From Thermoplasmata archaeon (GTDB taxonomy: Archaea > Thermoplasmatota > Thermoplasmata > Lutacidiplasmatales > UBA184): a stretch of DNA of 33,726 bases. This document shows, one piece after another, positions 8,136-16,559 of this stretch (position 1 is the stretch's first letter; every line of letters begins with the position of its first letter). The stretch spans positions 1 to 33,726 of the forward strand of contig JAKIWO010000012.1 of assembly GCA_022749995.1 (NCBI GenBank), given 5' to 3'. The notes below the pieces were generated by a model, which was not told the DNA's origin, made no database searches, and was given only the letters and a program-made list of their open reading frames with translations. Both the position numbers and the translations under genes were made by a program.

Positions 8136-8933
8136 GTGGCGTGGGTCCCACCGCCGGGCACCGCGCCGCTCACCGTGGACGGACTGGTCATCCGCTACGG
8201 CGCCGTCACCGCGGTCGACGGGCTCTCGCTCGCCGTCCGGCCTGGTGAAATCTACGGGCTCCTCGGGGCCAACGGCGCCGGCAAGTCGAGCACGATCCGG
8301 AGCATCGTCGGCCTCCTGCCGCCCGCCTCGGGGTCGATCCGGGTCTTCGGTCTAGACCCGTCGGTCGCGCCCATCCAAGTCCGGACGCTCACCGGGTACG
8401 TTCCCGAGAGCCCCCTGCTCTTCGACGCGCTCACACCGCGCGAGTTCCTCGAGTTCGTCGCCTCCGTCCGTGAGATGCCCCAGGCCGAAGCGGCCGGCCG
8501 CGCGAGCCGCTACCTCTCCGCCCTCGGGCTGGACGGCAGCACCGAGCAGCCGATGGCCGGCCTATCGATGGGCACGCGGCAGAAGGTGCTGTTCGTGGCC
8601 GCCCTGCTCCACCGTCCGCCGCTGCTCGTGCTGGACGAGCCGCTGCAGCACCTCGACCCCCGCTCGGTCCGCATTGTGAAGGAGCTGCTCGGAGCGTACG
8701 TGGGCGAGGCAGGCCGGGGCGTGCTGCTCTCCACCCACCAGATGGAGCTCGCCGAGCAGCTGTGCCACCGGGTCGGCATTCTGGACAAGGGCCAGCTGCG
8801 GGCCGAAGGGCCGGTCGCGGAGCTGCGCGCAGCCCACGGCGGCGGCACGACCACGCTCGAGCAGGTCTACCTGCGGGTCACCGACGCCGAGGCCGAGGTG
8901 GCGGTCGCCGTCCGCCGGCTCAGCGAGCGGTGA
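8136..8933 (+). CDS. ABC transporter ATP-binding protein
   Basis: The 265-aa ATPase has Walker A (GANGAGKSS, 44-52), signature LSMGTRQK (143-150), Walker B LLVLDEP (163-169) and the switch His at 201 (STHQ). The Q-loop region reads GYVPES, as in many ABC-2-type exporters. It should hydrolyse ATP on the inner face of the membrane to drive the permease encoded 6 bases downstream; the substrate is unknown. GTG 8136 is leaderless relative to the shared TATA box. The regulator and small membrane protein on the other strand share its promoter and may control it. Confidence 0.93.
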   Translation: MAWVPPPGTAPLTVDGLVIRYGAVTAVDGLSLAVRPGEIYGLLGANGAGKSSTIRSIVGLLPPASGSIRVFGLDPSVAPIQVRTLTGYVPESPLLFDALTPREFLEFVASVREMPQAEAAGRASRYLSALGLDGSTEQPMAGLSMGTRQKVLFVAALLHRPPLLVLDEPLQHLDPRSVRIVKELLGAYVGEAGRGVLLSTHQMELAEQLCHRVGILDKGQLRAEGPVAELRAAHGGGTTTLEQVYLRVTDAEAEVAVAVRRLSER

Positions 8934-8939
8934 GGCACC

Positions 8940-10598
8940 GTGCCACTCCGCGAGGCGTACCGGATCTCCGGGGTCATCTACGCCGAGCTTCGGTTCCAGG
9001 CGATCTACGCCTTGCGTCAGGGCAACCTCCTGCCGCGGGCTCCGGCCGGCGAGCTCACCGCCCGCGCCGAGCGGCAGGTGTTCCAGTCCAAGATCGCGGT
9101 CGCGGTGCTCTTTGGATTGCTGCAGCTCGGGACGCTGGCCCTCCTCACCCAGCAGGGGCAGCTCCTCCTCGGGCCGGCGGTGCCCCGTCCCGTCTACGTC
9201 GCCACCGTACTCGGCGGTCTCTGGCTCGTCGAGCTGAGCCTGCTCTGGACGGAGGGGTTGCAGATCCTACCCACGTTCCTGTCGAGCCGAGCCGTTCCGC
9301 TCCTCGAGACGCTACCGGTCCCCTCCCGGACTCGAGAGGAGGCTGCGATCCTGGCGGTGCTCCGGCTCTTCGACCTGCCGGCGGCCGTGGCGGTGGTCGG
9401 ACCGGCCCTCGTGGCGGGGATCGCGCTCAATAGCCCCGCCGCGGCGCTCCTGGCGCTCCCGGGCGGCGCGGCGGTCGTGCTGCTCGGGCTCATCCTCTCC
9501 CTCGCCACCGGCGGCTTCTTCGTGCGCCACCTCGCGGCCTCCCCCGGGGGCCGCCGGTCGACGGCGTTCCGGTGGCTGTTCCTCGTCGCCGGCACGATTC
9601 CCGCGCTCGGCCTCTACGCCTTCTTCAGCTTCGCACCGCCGCTGATGAACGCGCTGGCGAGCCTGTCCTCTACCCAGACCACGCCGGCGGACGCGCTGCT
9701 GTTCCTGTTCCCGTTCGCCTTCGCCGCGCTGCCGGGCTCGGTCGCCGGACTGGCGCTCCCGGGACCGTTCTCGGGCCCGCTCCTGTTTGCGGTGCTCGGT
9801 GCCTACTCGGTACTGTTCTTCCTTGGCGCAGGGTGGTTGATCGCGGCTCCGCGTCGGATCTCCCTTCAGGTCTCCGCGACGGCGGCCCGACCGTCGCCTC
9901 CGGCTCCGCTGCACCTGACCTCCCCCGGGCTCGCGGTCTTTCGCAAGGACCTCCGGGTCGCCTCGCGGACGCCGGGATTCGGCTTTCTGCTGTTGCTTCC
10001 GCTGCTCGATGCCGCGGCGGTGGGGCTCGCCACGTTCAGTCTCAAGCCGGACCCCTCCACGGTGGCGAACCTCGGTTCGGCGGCGGTCTCGACGTCGGAG
10101 CTTCTCGCAATCTTCTTCGCCCCTGCCTTCTTCGCGACCGAAGTGATCGGCCTCTCGTACACCCGGGCGCTGCCGCTCACTGGTCGTTCGCTGCTGGCGG
10201 GGAAGCTCACCCTGGTGGTGATGATCTACCTCCTCTCCTCGGCGATCGTCCTCGGTCTCACGCTCCTGCGCGTCTTCGCCCCGCTGTTCCTCCTCCTCTT
10301 CGTCGCCGCCGGGCTGCCGGGACTGCTGGCCGCCGCGTGCGCTGAGCTCGGCCTGTTGCTGCGCCGGGCCGCGCGCACGGGCATGGTCTCGGGCCAGATG
10401 TTCAGCGGAGGGTGGTGGATGCTCACCGTCGCGATCCCCGGCCTCATCGTCGCGGCCCTCCCGCTGGTCGCCTACACCTACGTCAGCGGCAGTGCCGGCA
10501 CCTTCACGGCGCTTGCGGTGCTCGCCCTGTCCGGGGCGGCCGAACTCGCGATCCTCCTCCCCGCGGCCGTGCTGTCGGCGCGGCGGGTGGTATCGTGA
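8940..10598 (+). CDS. ABC transporter permease (ABC-2-like)
   Basis: The 552-aa integral membrane protein starts at GTG 8940, 6 bases after the ATPase stop. It has many hydrophobic helices in two blocks separated by polar loops, including LFLVAGTIPALGLYAFFSF in the first half and a dense hydrophobic C-terminal third. The N-terminus (REAYRISGVIYAELRFQAIYALRQGN) is amphipathic. It probably forms the channel of the exporter with the upstream ATPase. No substrate can be named; drug, lipid or peptide export is typical of this arrangement. The stop codon overlaps the valS start (GTGA at 10595-10598), indicating translational coupling. Confidence 0.85.
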   Translation: MPLREAYRISGVIYAELRFQAIYALRQGNLLPRAPAGELTARAERQVFQSKIAVAVLFGLLQLGTLALLTQQGQLLLGPAVPRPVYVATVLGGLWLVELSLLWTEGLQILPTFLSSRAVPLLETLPVPSRTREEAAILAVLRLFDLPAAVAVVGPALVAGIALNSPAAALLALPGGAAVVLLGLILSLATGGFFVRHLAASPGGRRSTAFRWLFLVAGTIPALGLYAFFSFAPPLMNALASLSSTQTTPADALLFLFPFAFAALPGSVAGLALPGPFSGPLLFAVLGAYSVLFFLGAGWLIAAPRRISLQVSATAARPSPPAPLHLTSPGLAVFRKDLRVASRTPGFGFLLLLPLLDAAAVGLATFSLKPDPSTVANLGSAAVSTSELLAIFFAPAFFATEVIGLSYTRALPLTGRSLLAGKLTLVVMIYLLSSAIVLGLTLLRVFAPLFLLLFVAAGLPGLLAAACAELGLLLRRAARTGMVSGQMFSGGWWMLTVAIPGLIVAALPLVAYTYVSGSAGTFTALAVLALSGAAELAILLPAAVLSARRVVS

Positions 10599-13282
10599 GC
10601 CGGCCTGAGCTCCCTTCCCGGTTCGACCCGGCTGAGGTGGAGCGACGCTGGCAGGAACGGTGGAGCGAAGCCGGCCTCTTCCGCGCCCCCGAACAGACGC
10701 ACGACCGACCGTTCTGCATCGTGCTGCCGCCCCCGAACGTCACCGGTGTCCTGCACATGGGCCACCTGCTGAGCAACACCGTCCAGGACCTGCTGGTCCG
10801 CTGGCACCGGATGCGGGGAGAGGCGGTCCTGTGGCTGCCCGGCATCGACCACGCCGGATTGTCCACCCAGGTGGAGGTGCGCAAGCGGCTCGCCAAGCAG
10901 GGAGTGAACCTCGACGAGCTCTCGCGCGAGGAGATCATCGCCCGGGTGCAGGAGTGGAAGGAGGAGCACGAGCGGCGGATCCACGAGCAGCTGCGCGTCC
11001 CGGGATTCTCGCTGGACTGGAGCCGCTACCGGTACACGATGGACCCGGCCTCGCAACGCGCCACCCGCCGGGTGTTCCTGCAGCTGTACCGCGAGGGGCT
11101 CGTCTACCGCGGCGACCGGATCGTCAACTGGGACCCTCGTCTCCGCACCGCCGTCTCCGACCTCGAGGTGTTCCACCGCGACGAGGCGGCGGAGCTGCTG
11201 TACCTGTCGTACCGGTGGGCCGATGGTTCCCCCGGTGGGCTCACCGTCGCCACGGTGCGCCCCGAGACGATCTTCGGCGACGTCGCCGTCGCCGTGCACC
11301 CGGACGACGAGCGGCACCGCGCGGCCGTCGGACGGGAGGTGCTCGTGCCGCTCGTCGGGCGGAAGGTGCCGGTCGTGACCGATGCGGCGGTGGACCCCGC
11401 CTTCGGCAACGGCGCGCTCAAGGTGACTCCGCGGCACGACCGCGTGGATTTCGCGATCGCGCGGCGCCACCCCGAGCTGCCGCTGCCCCCGACCATCCTG
11501 GACGAGAGCGCGCTGCTGTGCGGCGAGTGGGTGCCCGCCGCGTTCCGCGGGCTCGGGCGGGAGGAGGGACGCTCGCGGGTGACCGAGGCGCTCGCGGAGT
11601 CGGGAGTCATCGAGCGACGCGAGCCGATCCGTCACTCGGTGGCCGTCTCCGAGCGGACCGACGCCGTGATCGAACCGATGCTCTCCCGCCAGTGGTTCGT
11701 CCGGATGCGGCCGCTCGCCGAGCCGGCACTGCGGGCCGTCCAACGGCGGGAGGTGCGGCTGCACCCGGAACGGTGGGAGGGGACCTTCTTCCATTGGATG
11801 GAGACGATCGAGGACTGGTGCATCTCGCGCCAGGTCCAGTGGGGCCACCCGATCCCCGTCCAGTACTGCGAGGCGTGCGACCGCGAGATCGTGGAGGAGG
11901 AGCCGGCCCAACAGTGCCCGGCCTGCGGCGACCGCCACCTGCGCTCCGACCCCGACGTGCTCGACACCTGGTTCACCTCCTGGCTCTGGCCGATGGCGGC
12001 GCTAGGTTGGCCCGAGGAAGGCGGGGACCTGGCCCGGTACTTCCCGACGAGCGTGCTCGTTACGGGCCCGGATATCGTGTTCTTCTGGGTGGCCCGGATG
12101 GTGATGGCGAGCTACCATTTCCGGGGGGAGCGCCCGTTCTCCGACGTGTACTTCCACGGCATGGTCCGCGATGCCACCGGCAAGAAGATGCAAAAGCACC
12201 TCGGGAACTCGCCCGAACCGATCGAGCTCATCCGCGAGTGGGGGGCCGACGCGGTCCGGTTCGCCCTCCTCTTCCCCAACCCGACCGACCAGGATGTGCG
12301 GTTCTCCGCCGCCACGGTCGAAGGCGCTCGCAACTTCCTCACGAAGCTCTGGAACCTCCTACGGCTGCTCCGCAGTCAGCTCCCCGAGGGATTCGAGCCG
12401 CCGCGCGGGCCGCCCGTGCTCGACCCCGACGGCGCGCTCGAGGAGCGCTGGATCCTCGGCCGCTGGCGCCGCACCGCCGAGGAAGTCGACCGAGCGCTGG
12501 GAGCCTTCGAGTTCACCCCCGCCGCCTCGGCCCTCTACCAGTTCCTCTGGCACGACCTCGCCGACCGGTATGTGGAGATCGCCAAGAGCGCGCTCTCCGG
12601 AACGGAGGGGGAGGCCGCGGCTCGCCGTTCCCGTACCGTGCTCTGCTACGTCCTCGAGCGATCGCTGCGCGCGCTCCATCCGATGGTGCCGCACCTGACC
12701 GAGGAGCTCTGGCAGTCGATCCCGCACGACGGGCCCTGGCTCGCCACGGCCGCATGGCCCTCCGCTACCGAGGCACCGTTCGACCCGCAGGCGGAGCTCG
12801 AGAGCGAGGCGCTCTGGGAGACGATCCGGGCGCTGCGGCTCCTGCGCGCGGAGAACCGAATCCCCCCAGCGACCCGCCCCGTCGCCTGGGTACGGCCGGC
12901 CTCGGAGGAGACGCGGACCGTACTCGACCGGGAGAAAGTCGATATCGTGCGGCTCGCGCGTCTCAGCGCGATGGAGCTGCTGCGGGGGGACGAGGTTCCA
13001 GTGGAGGAAACCCTCGCTCACGTGACGCCGTTCGGCGAAGTGTTCCTGCCCCGGAGCGCCGCCGGCGGAGGTTCCGAGTGGGAGGCGCTCGAGCGGGAGC
13101 GGGAGAAGCTCGGGCTGCTGCTCGCCAAGAGCCGCGAGCGGTTGGCCGATGCGGGCTTCCGCACCCGAGCCCCGCCGGAGGTCGTCCAGGAGGCCGAGGA
13201 GAAGGCGGCGGAGCTCGAGCAACGGATCCAGCAGATCGAAGGTCACCTCGCCAAGAGCCGACCTTCCTCCGGAGTGGCATGA
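10595..13282 (+). CDS. valS: Valyl-tRNA synthetase, bacterial-like architecture
   Basis: This enzyme charges tRNA-Val in the cytosol. The 895-aa chain from GTG 10595 has HMGH (54-57, the HIGH motif), a CP1 editing domain with GNGALKVTPRHD, a Cys4 zinc-ribbon-like insertion (YCEACD and QCPACGD), LDTWFTSWLWP, GPDIVFFWVARM, an anticodon-binding domain and a C-terminal coiled-coil arm (about 830-890) of the kind usual in bacterial ValRS. The KMSKS loop reads KMQKH (531-535), with both serines replaced. Frame-2 extension upstream of GTG 10595 is shared with the permease gene and is not real. It is coupled to the genes on both sides by overlapping codons. Confidence 0.95.
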   Translation: MSRPELPSRFDPAEVERRWQERWSEAGLFRAPEQTHDRPFCIVLPPPNVTGVLHMGHLLSNTVQDLLVRWHRMRGEAVLWLPGIDHAGLSTQVEVRKRLAKQGVNLDELSREEIIARVQEWKEEHERRIHEQLRVPGFSLDWSRYRYTMDPASQRATRRVFLQLYREGLVYRGDRIVNWDPRLRTAVSDLEVFHRDEAAELLYLSYRWADGSPGGLTVATVRPETIFGDVAVAVHPDDERHRAAVGREVLVPLVGRKVPVVTDAAVDPAFGNGALKVTPRHDRVDFAIARRHPELPLPPTILDESALLCGEWVPAAFRGLGREEGRSRVTEALAESGVIERREPIRHSVAVSERTDAVIEPMLSRQWFVRMRPLAEPALRAVQRREVRLHPERWEGTFFHWMETIEDWCISRQVQWGHPIPVQYCEACDREIVEEEPAQQCPACGDRHLRSDPDVLDTWFTSWLWPMAALGWPEEGGDLARYFPTSVLVTGPDIVFFWVARMVMASYHFRGERPFSDVYFHGMVRDATGKKMQKHLGNSPEPIELIREWGADAVRFALLFPNPTDQDVRFSAATVEGARNFLTKLWNLLRLLRSQLPEGFEPPRGPPVLDPDGALEERWILGRWRRTAEEVDRALGAFEFTPAASALYQFLWHDLADRYVEIAKSALSGTEGEAAARRSRTVLCYVLERSLRALHPMVPHLTEELWQSIPHDGPWLATAAWPSATEAPFDPQAELESEALWETIRALRLLRAENRIPPATRPVAWVRPASEETRTVLDREKVDIVRLARLSAMELLRGDEVPVEETLAHVTPFGEVFLPRSAAGGGSEWEALEREREKLGLLLAKSRERLADAGFRTRAPPEVVQEAEEKAAELEQRIQQIEGHLAKSRPSSGVA

Positions 13283-14247
13283 AGCGCGCCCGCTCCCGCG
13301 GACCGGCCGTTTCCGCTCCCGGCGAGCTTCCTCCCGGATTCCCACTCGGTTCCACCGGGCGCATCCACCCCGCGATCGGCCTGGGGTTGTGGAATCTGGG
13401 TCGGTGGACACCTCCCGAGGAGGCCAAGCTCAAGCCGGTGATCTCGGCGGCGCTGGCGGCGGATGTTCCGTGGCTGGACACGGCGGAGGTCTACGGAGGT
13501 GGACGGTCGGAGCAACTGCTAGGGGACGCGCTCGCCATGCTGGACCCGGGGCGGACTCGGCCGTTCCTGAGCAGCAAGCTCTCCTACGAACACCTGCGTG
13601 CCTCCCAAGTCCGCCCGTCGCTCCTCGGTACGCTACGACGGCTCGGGCTTCCCTCGATCGACCTCTACCTCATCCACTTCCCGAACCCGAAAGTCCCCCT
13701 GGCGGAGACCCTCGAGCCCCTCGCCGCCCTGCGGGAGGAGGGCCGCATCGGTGCGATCGGGGTGAGCAACTTCTCGTTGGAAGAGCTCGAGGCCGCCAAT
13801 GCCGCGCTCGGAGATCGCGGAGTGGTGGCCAACCAGGTGCCGTACAACCTCCTCGAGCGCGAGGAGGGCGAGCCGGTGGCGGCCTACTGCCGCGCCCACC
13901 GGATCGTCCTCGAGGCGTACTCTCCGTTGGCCCGGGGTCTCCTTGCGGGCCGCTACCTGCGCAGCGCCCCTCGCGCCGGCGACCCGCGCAGTGGTCGGGG
14001 TCTCTTCGAGCGGAGCCGTTGGCCCGAATCCCAACGACGTGCTCGCGCTCTGCAGGCGCTCGCGGAGGAGGCGAAGCTCCCGCTCGCGGCGATCGCGCTG
14101 CATTGGCTGATCTCGCGCGGTGCGGCTCCGCTCGTGGGCGCCGGCTCCATCGAGCAGCTCACGGCGACGATGGAGGCGGCGCGCCAGCGCCCGGCCAAGG
14201 GGGTGCTGGAGCGCGCCGACCGAATCGCGCGGGGGGATGCCGATTGA
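13279..14247 (+). CDS. Aldo/keto reductase
   Basis: This 322-aa NAD(P)H-dependent oxidoreductase has a TIM-barrel fold. The catalytic tetrad is visible: Asp67 and Tyr72 in LDTAEVYGGG, Lys100 in SSKLS and His133 in LIHFP. GVSNFS and the C-terminal VGAGSIEQL cofactor-binding segment complete the family pattern. The substrate cannot be deduced. ATG 13279 overlaps the valS stop (ATGA), and the open frame that extends about 2.6 kb upstream runs out of phase through valS and is not coding. The short N-terminal tail (residues 1-20) is basic and looks disordered. The next gene starts 11 bases before this stop. Confidence 0.9.
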   Translation: MKRARSRGPAVSAPGELPPGFPLGSTGRIHPAIGLGLWNLGRWTPPEEAKLKPVISAALAADVPWLDTAEVYGGGRSEQLLGDALAMLDPGRTRPFLSSKLSYEHLRASQVRPSLLGTLRRLGLPSIDLYLIHFPNPKVPLAETLEPLAALREEGRIGAIGVSNFSLEELEAANAALGDRGVVANQVPYNLLEREEGEPVAAYCRAHRIVLEAYSPLARGLLAGRYLRSAPRAGDPRSGRGLFERSRWPESQRRARALQALAEEAKLPLAAIALHWLISRGAAPLVGAGSIEQLTATMEAARQRPAKGVLERADRIARGDAD

Positions 14248-14899
14248 ACTGGCCGCCTTCGACATGGACGGCACGCTGATCGACGTCGACAGCTCCTGGG
14301 CCGAGGTGCACCGCCATTTCGGCGACTCCAATCCGGAGGCGCTCAAGCTGTTCCTGACCGACCAGATCGACGACCGAGAGTTCATCCGGCGGGATGTCCA
14401 GATCTGGTGGAAGCACGCCCCCACGCTGACGGTGCAGGAGGTCGACCGGATCCTCGCGTCCGTTCCGCTCATGCCCGGAGCGGCCCGGCTGTTCGAGGGG
14501 TTGCGTGCCCGGGGCATCCACACCGCGATCGTCAGCGGGGGGATCGACCTGCTCGCACAGCGGCTCGGCCGGCAGCTCGGCATCGAGCGGGTCTTCGCCA
14601 ACGGGCTCGTCAGCGACGCCAGCGGACGGTTGACCGGCGAGGGGGTCGTCCGGGTGCCGATCAAGGGCAAGGGCCGGGTGCTGGCCGCCCTACAACAGGA
14701 GCTAGGCATCCCCCGAGAGCGGACCGCGAGCGTGGGGAACTCGGAGATCGACGTCGACCTGTTCCGCCAGAGCCGACTCGGCGTGGCGTTCCTGCCGGCC
14801 GATGAGGCGGTGCGCGCCGGCGCCACCCACGTCGTCACCCGACGCGACCTGGGCGAGCTCCTGCCGATACTCCTCGAGGCGGACGGCGGTTCCGGCTAG
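14237..14899 (+). CDS. HAD-family phosphatase, SerB-like
   Basis: This 220-aa haloacid dehalogenase hydrolase has all four motifs: DMDGT (Asp9 nucleophile, Asp11 acid/base), IVSGG (Ser100), Lys145 in a KGKG segment, and VGNSEIDVDLF with metal-binding acidic residues near 170-174. The layout, with a helical cap between residues 15 and 75, resembles phosphoserine phosphatases, but the substrate is not proven. ATG 14237 is preceded by a G-rich stretch and overlaps the end of the aldo/keto reductase gene by 11 bases. It ends the coupled run that begins with the ABC transporter, since the next gene has its own TATA box. Confidence 0.88.
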   Translation: MPIELAAFDMDGTLIDVDSSWAEVHRHFGDSNPEALKLFLTDQIDDREFIRRDVQIWWKHAPTLTVQEVDRILASVPLMPGAARLFEGLRARGIHTAIVSGGIDLLAQRLGRQLGIERVFANGLVSDASGRLTGEGVVRVPIKGKGRVLAALQQELGIPRERTASVGNSEIDVDLFRQSRLGVAFLPADEAVRAGATHVVTRRDLGELLPILLEADGGSG

Positions 14900-14925
14900 G
14901 CCACGCGGGCCGGTCGAACGGCTAG

Positions 14926-14933
14926 CCTTATCC
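14926..14933 (+). promoter_or_regulatory. TATA box of the aIF2-beta operon
   Basis: CCTTATCC is centred about 28 bases before ATG 14958, so the aIF2-beta transcript is close to leaderless. Confidence 0.55.
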
Positions 14934-14957
14934 TCCGCCCTCGGCTCGTACTCCCCG

Positions 14958-15575
14958 ATGGAAGGGTACTCCGCCCTATTGCGCCGGGCACGGGAGAAGC
15001 TCCCGACGGTGCTGGTGAGCACCGACCGCTTCCAGGTCCCCGAACCGGATGTCATGGTCGACGGCCGGACCACGGTCATCCGCAACTTCCAGGAGATCGC
15101 GACCGTCCTGCGCCGCGAGCCCGAGCACGTCATCGGCTTCCTGGCGCGGGAGCTGGGCTGCCCCGGTGTGCTCGACCTACCCCGTGGGGTGCTCAAGTCC
15201 AAGCTAGCGAAGGAGGCGATCGCCCAGCGGCTGCGAGAGTACACGGACAAGTACGTGATCTGCCAAGAGTGCAAGCGGCCGGACACGCACCTCTCCAAGG
15301 AGGGGCGGTTCACCCTGCTCGTCTGCGAGGCCTGCGGCGCGCAACGCCCGGTCACGGTCCGGCGCGTGGTCACGTCCGAGAAGCCGCGCGCCGTCGTGGT
15401 CGTGGGCGAGGTCTACCGGCTCACGATCGAGGACGTCGGGCGCAAGGGCGACGGGGTCGCGAAGAAGGAAGGGTTCGTCATCTTCGTGACCGGCGCCACC
15501 CAGCGCGGGAGCACGGTCAATGCGAAGATCACCAAGGTGCTCGGCACCAACGCCTACGCGGTGCTGCAACCGTAG
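14958..15575 (+). CDS. eif2b: Translation initiation factor aIF2-beta fused to a TRAM domain
   Basis: This is the beta subunit of aIF2, the GTP-dependent factor that brings initiator tRNA to the ribosome. The 205-aa chain has the N-terminal helix and alpha/beta domain (1-95), a zinc ribbon with Cys102, Cys105, Cys123 and Cys126 (CQEC and CEAC), and an added C-terminal TRAM domain (about 145-205: GEVYRLTIEDVGRKGDGVA, then GFVIFVTGA). TRAM is an RNA-binding OB-like fold, and TRAM-extended aIF2-beta proteins are known from haloarchaea. ATG 14958 has a TATA box at the right distance. The presenilin gene follows 6 bases after the stop. Confidence 0.93.
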   Translation: MEGYSALLRRAREKLPTVLVSTDRFQVPEPDVMVDGRTTVIRNFQEIATVLRREPEHVIGFLARELGCPGVLDLPRGVLKSKLAKEAIAQRLREYTDKYVICQECKRPDTHLSKEGRFTLLVCEACGAQRPVTVRRVVTSEKPRAVVVVGEVYRLTIEDVGRKGDGVAKKEGFVIFVTGATQRGSTVNAKITKVLGTNAYAVLQP

Positions 15576-15581
15576 TCCGCG

Positions 15582-16553
15582 ATGCGCGGGGTCCGCTCCT
15601 TAGGTCTCGTCGGGCTGTACATCGGCAGTCAGATCGTCGCCCTGCTCCTGGCGCTGCCGTTCCGGGCCGCCGGGTATGCGACGAACTCCAACCCGAGCTC
15701 ACCGACCGCTCCGCTGTTCCTCATCCTGGTCATCGTGCTCGCGCCGATCGGCATCCTGCTGGTCGTGCGGTACAAGGGCGGCCTCAACGCGATCCGTTGG
15801 CTGATCCTGCTCGGGATCAGCTTCTCGCTCCTGTTCACCCTCTCGGCGGCGTTCTCGCTGCTGCTGCCGCAGGTCTACCTACTGCCGCCGGCCGAGATCG
15901 GGACGTGGGTCTCCCCGGCCTCGCTCCTCGCCGTGGTCACCGCGGTGCTGCTGCTGGCCGCGTTGCTCCTCGAGCCGCAGTGGTGGGTCGTGGACCTGGT
16001 CGGCTTCGTCGCCGCCGGGTCGCTCATCGCGTTGTTCGGGATCTCCTTCTCGATCCTGCCGACGGTGATCCTCCTGGCCGCGCTCGCGGTCTACGACGCC
16101 GTCGCCGTCTACGGGACCAAGCACATGATCTCGCTCGCCGAGGCGGTGACCGAGATGAAGCTCCCGATCCTGCTGGTCATGCCCTCCGAGGCGGGCTTTG
16201 ACTACACCCGCCCGGCCGGCACGCTCACCGCCCAGCGGGCGCGCCCCGTGGAGGAGCGGGAGGCGCTGTTCATGGGACTGGGGGACGTGGTGTTTCCCGG
16301 CATCATGGTCGTCGCCGCGTACGCCTGGCTTCCGACCCGCGCGGTACTCGGCGGGATCGGCGGCAACCTGGTCGTGGCGATCGGCGCGCTGCTCGGCTCG
16401 CTCGTGGGGTACGCCGTCCTCATGCGCCTCGTGGCCCGGGGCAATCCCCAGGCCGGCCTACCGCTGCTCAACGGGGGCGCGCTCGCCGGGTATGCGCTCA
16501 CCTTCCTCCTCGTCTTCCACTCGGCCGGATTCGGGCTTACCTCCGGACTGTAG
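15582..16553 (+). CDS. Presenilin-like intramembrane aspartyl protease
   Basis: The 323-aa polytopic membrane protein has the archaeal presenilin/signal-peptide-peptidase layout of about nine helices. Catalytic signatures are YD at 171-172 (AVYDAVAVYG) and GLGD at 232-235 (MGLGDVVFPG); the third conserved segment, PAL in eukaryotic members, reads GLPLLNGG at 292-299. Asp172 and Asp235 would be the catalytic pair that cleaves membrane-embedded peptides such as signal-peptide remnants; natural substrates in archaea are not established. It lies 6 bases after aIF2-beta and 6 bases before deoxyhypusine synthase in one apparent operon. Confidence 0.9.
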   Translation: MRGVRSLGLVGLYIGSQIVALLLALPFRAAGYATNSNPSSPTAPLFLILVIVLAPIGILLVVRYKGGLNAIRWLILLGISFSLLFTLSAAFSLLLPQVYLLPPAEIGTWVSPASLLAVVTAVLLLAALLLEPQWWVVDLVGFVAAGSLIALFGISFSILPTVILLAALAVYDAVAVYGTKHMISLAEAVTEMKLPILLVMPSEAGFDYTRPAGTLTAQRARPVEEREALFMGLGDVVFPGIMVVAAYAWLPTRAVLGGIGGNLVVAIGALLGSLVGYAVLMRLVARGNPQAGLPLLNGGALAGYALTFLLVFHSAGFGLTSGL

Positions 16554-16559
16554 GCGCCG

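Noticed and set aside
10660-13278. A very long open frame that runs out of phase through valS before joining the aldo/keto reductase gene
   Set aside because: It is Arg/Pro/Gly-rich, overlaps a clear ValRS in another frame and has no family features; high GC content removes stop codons.
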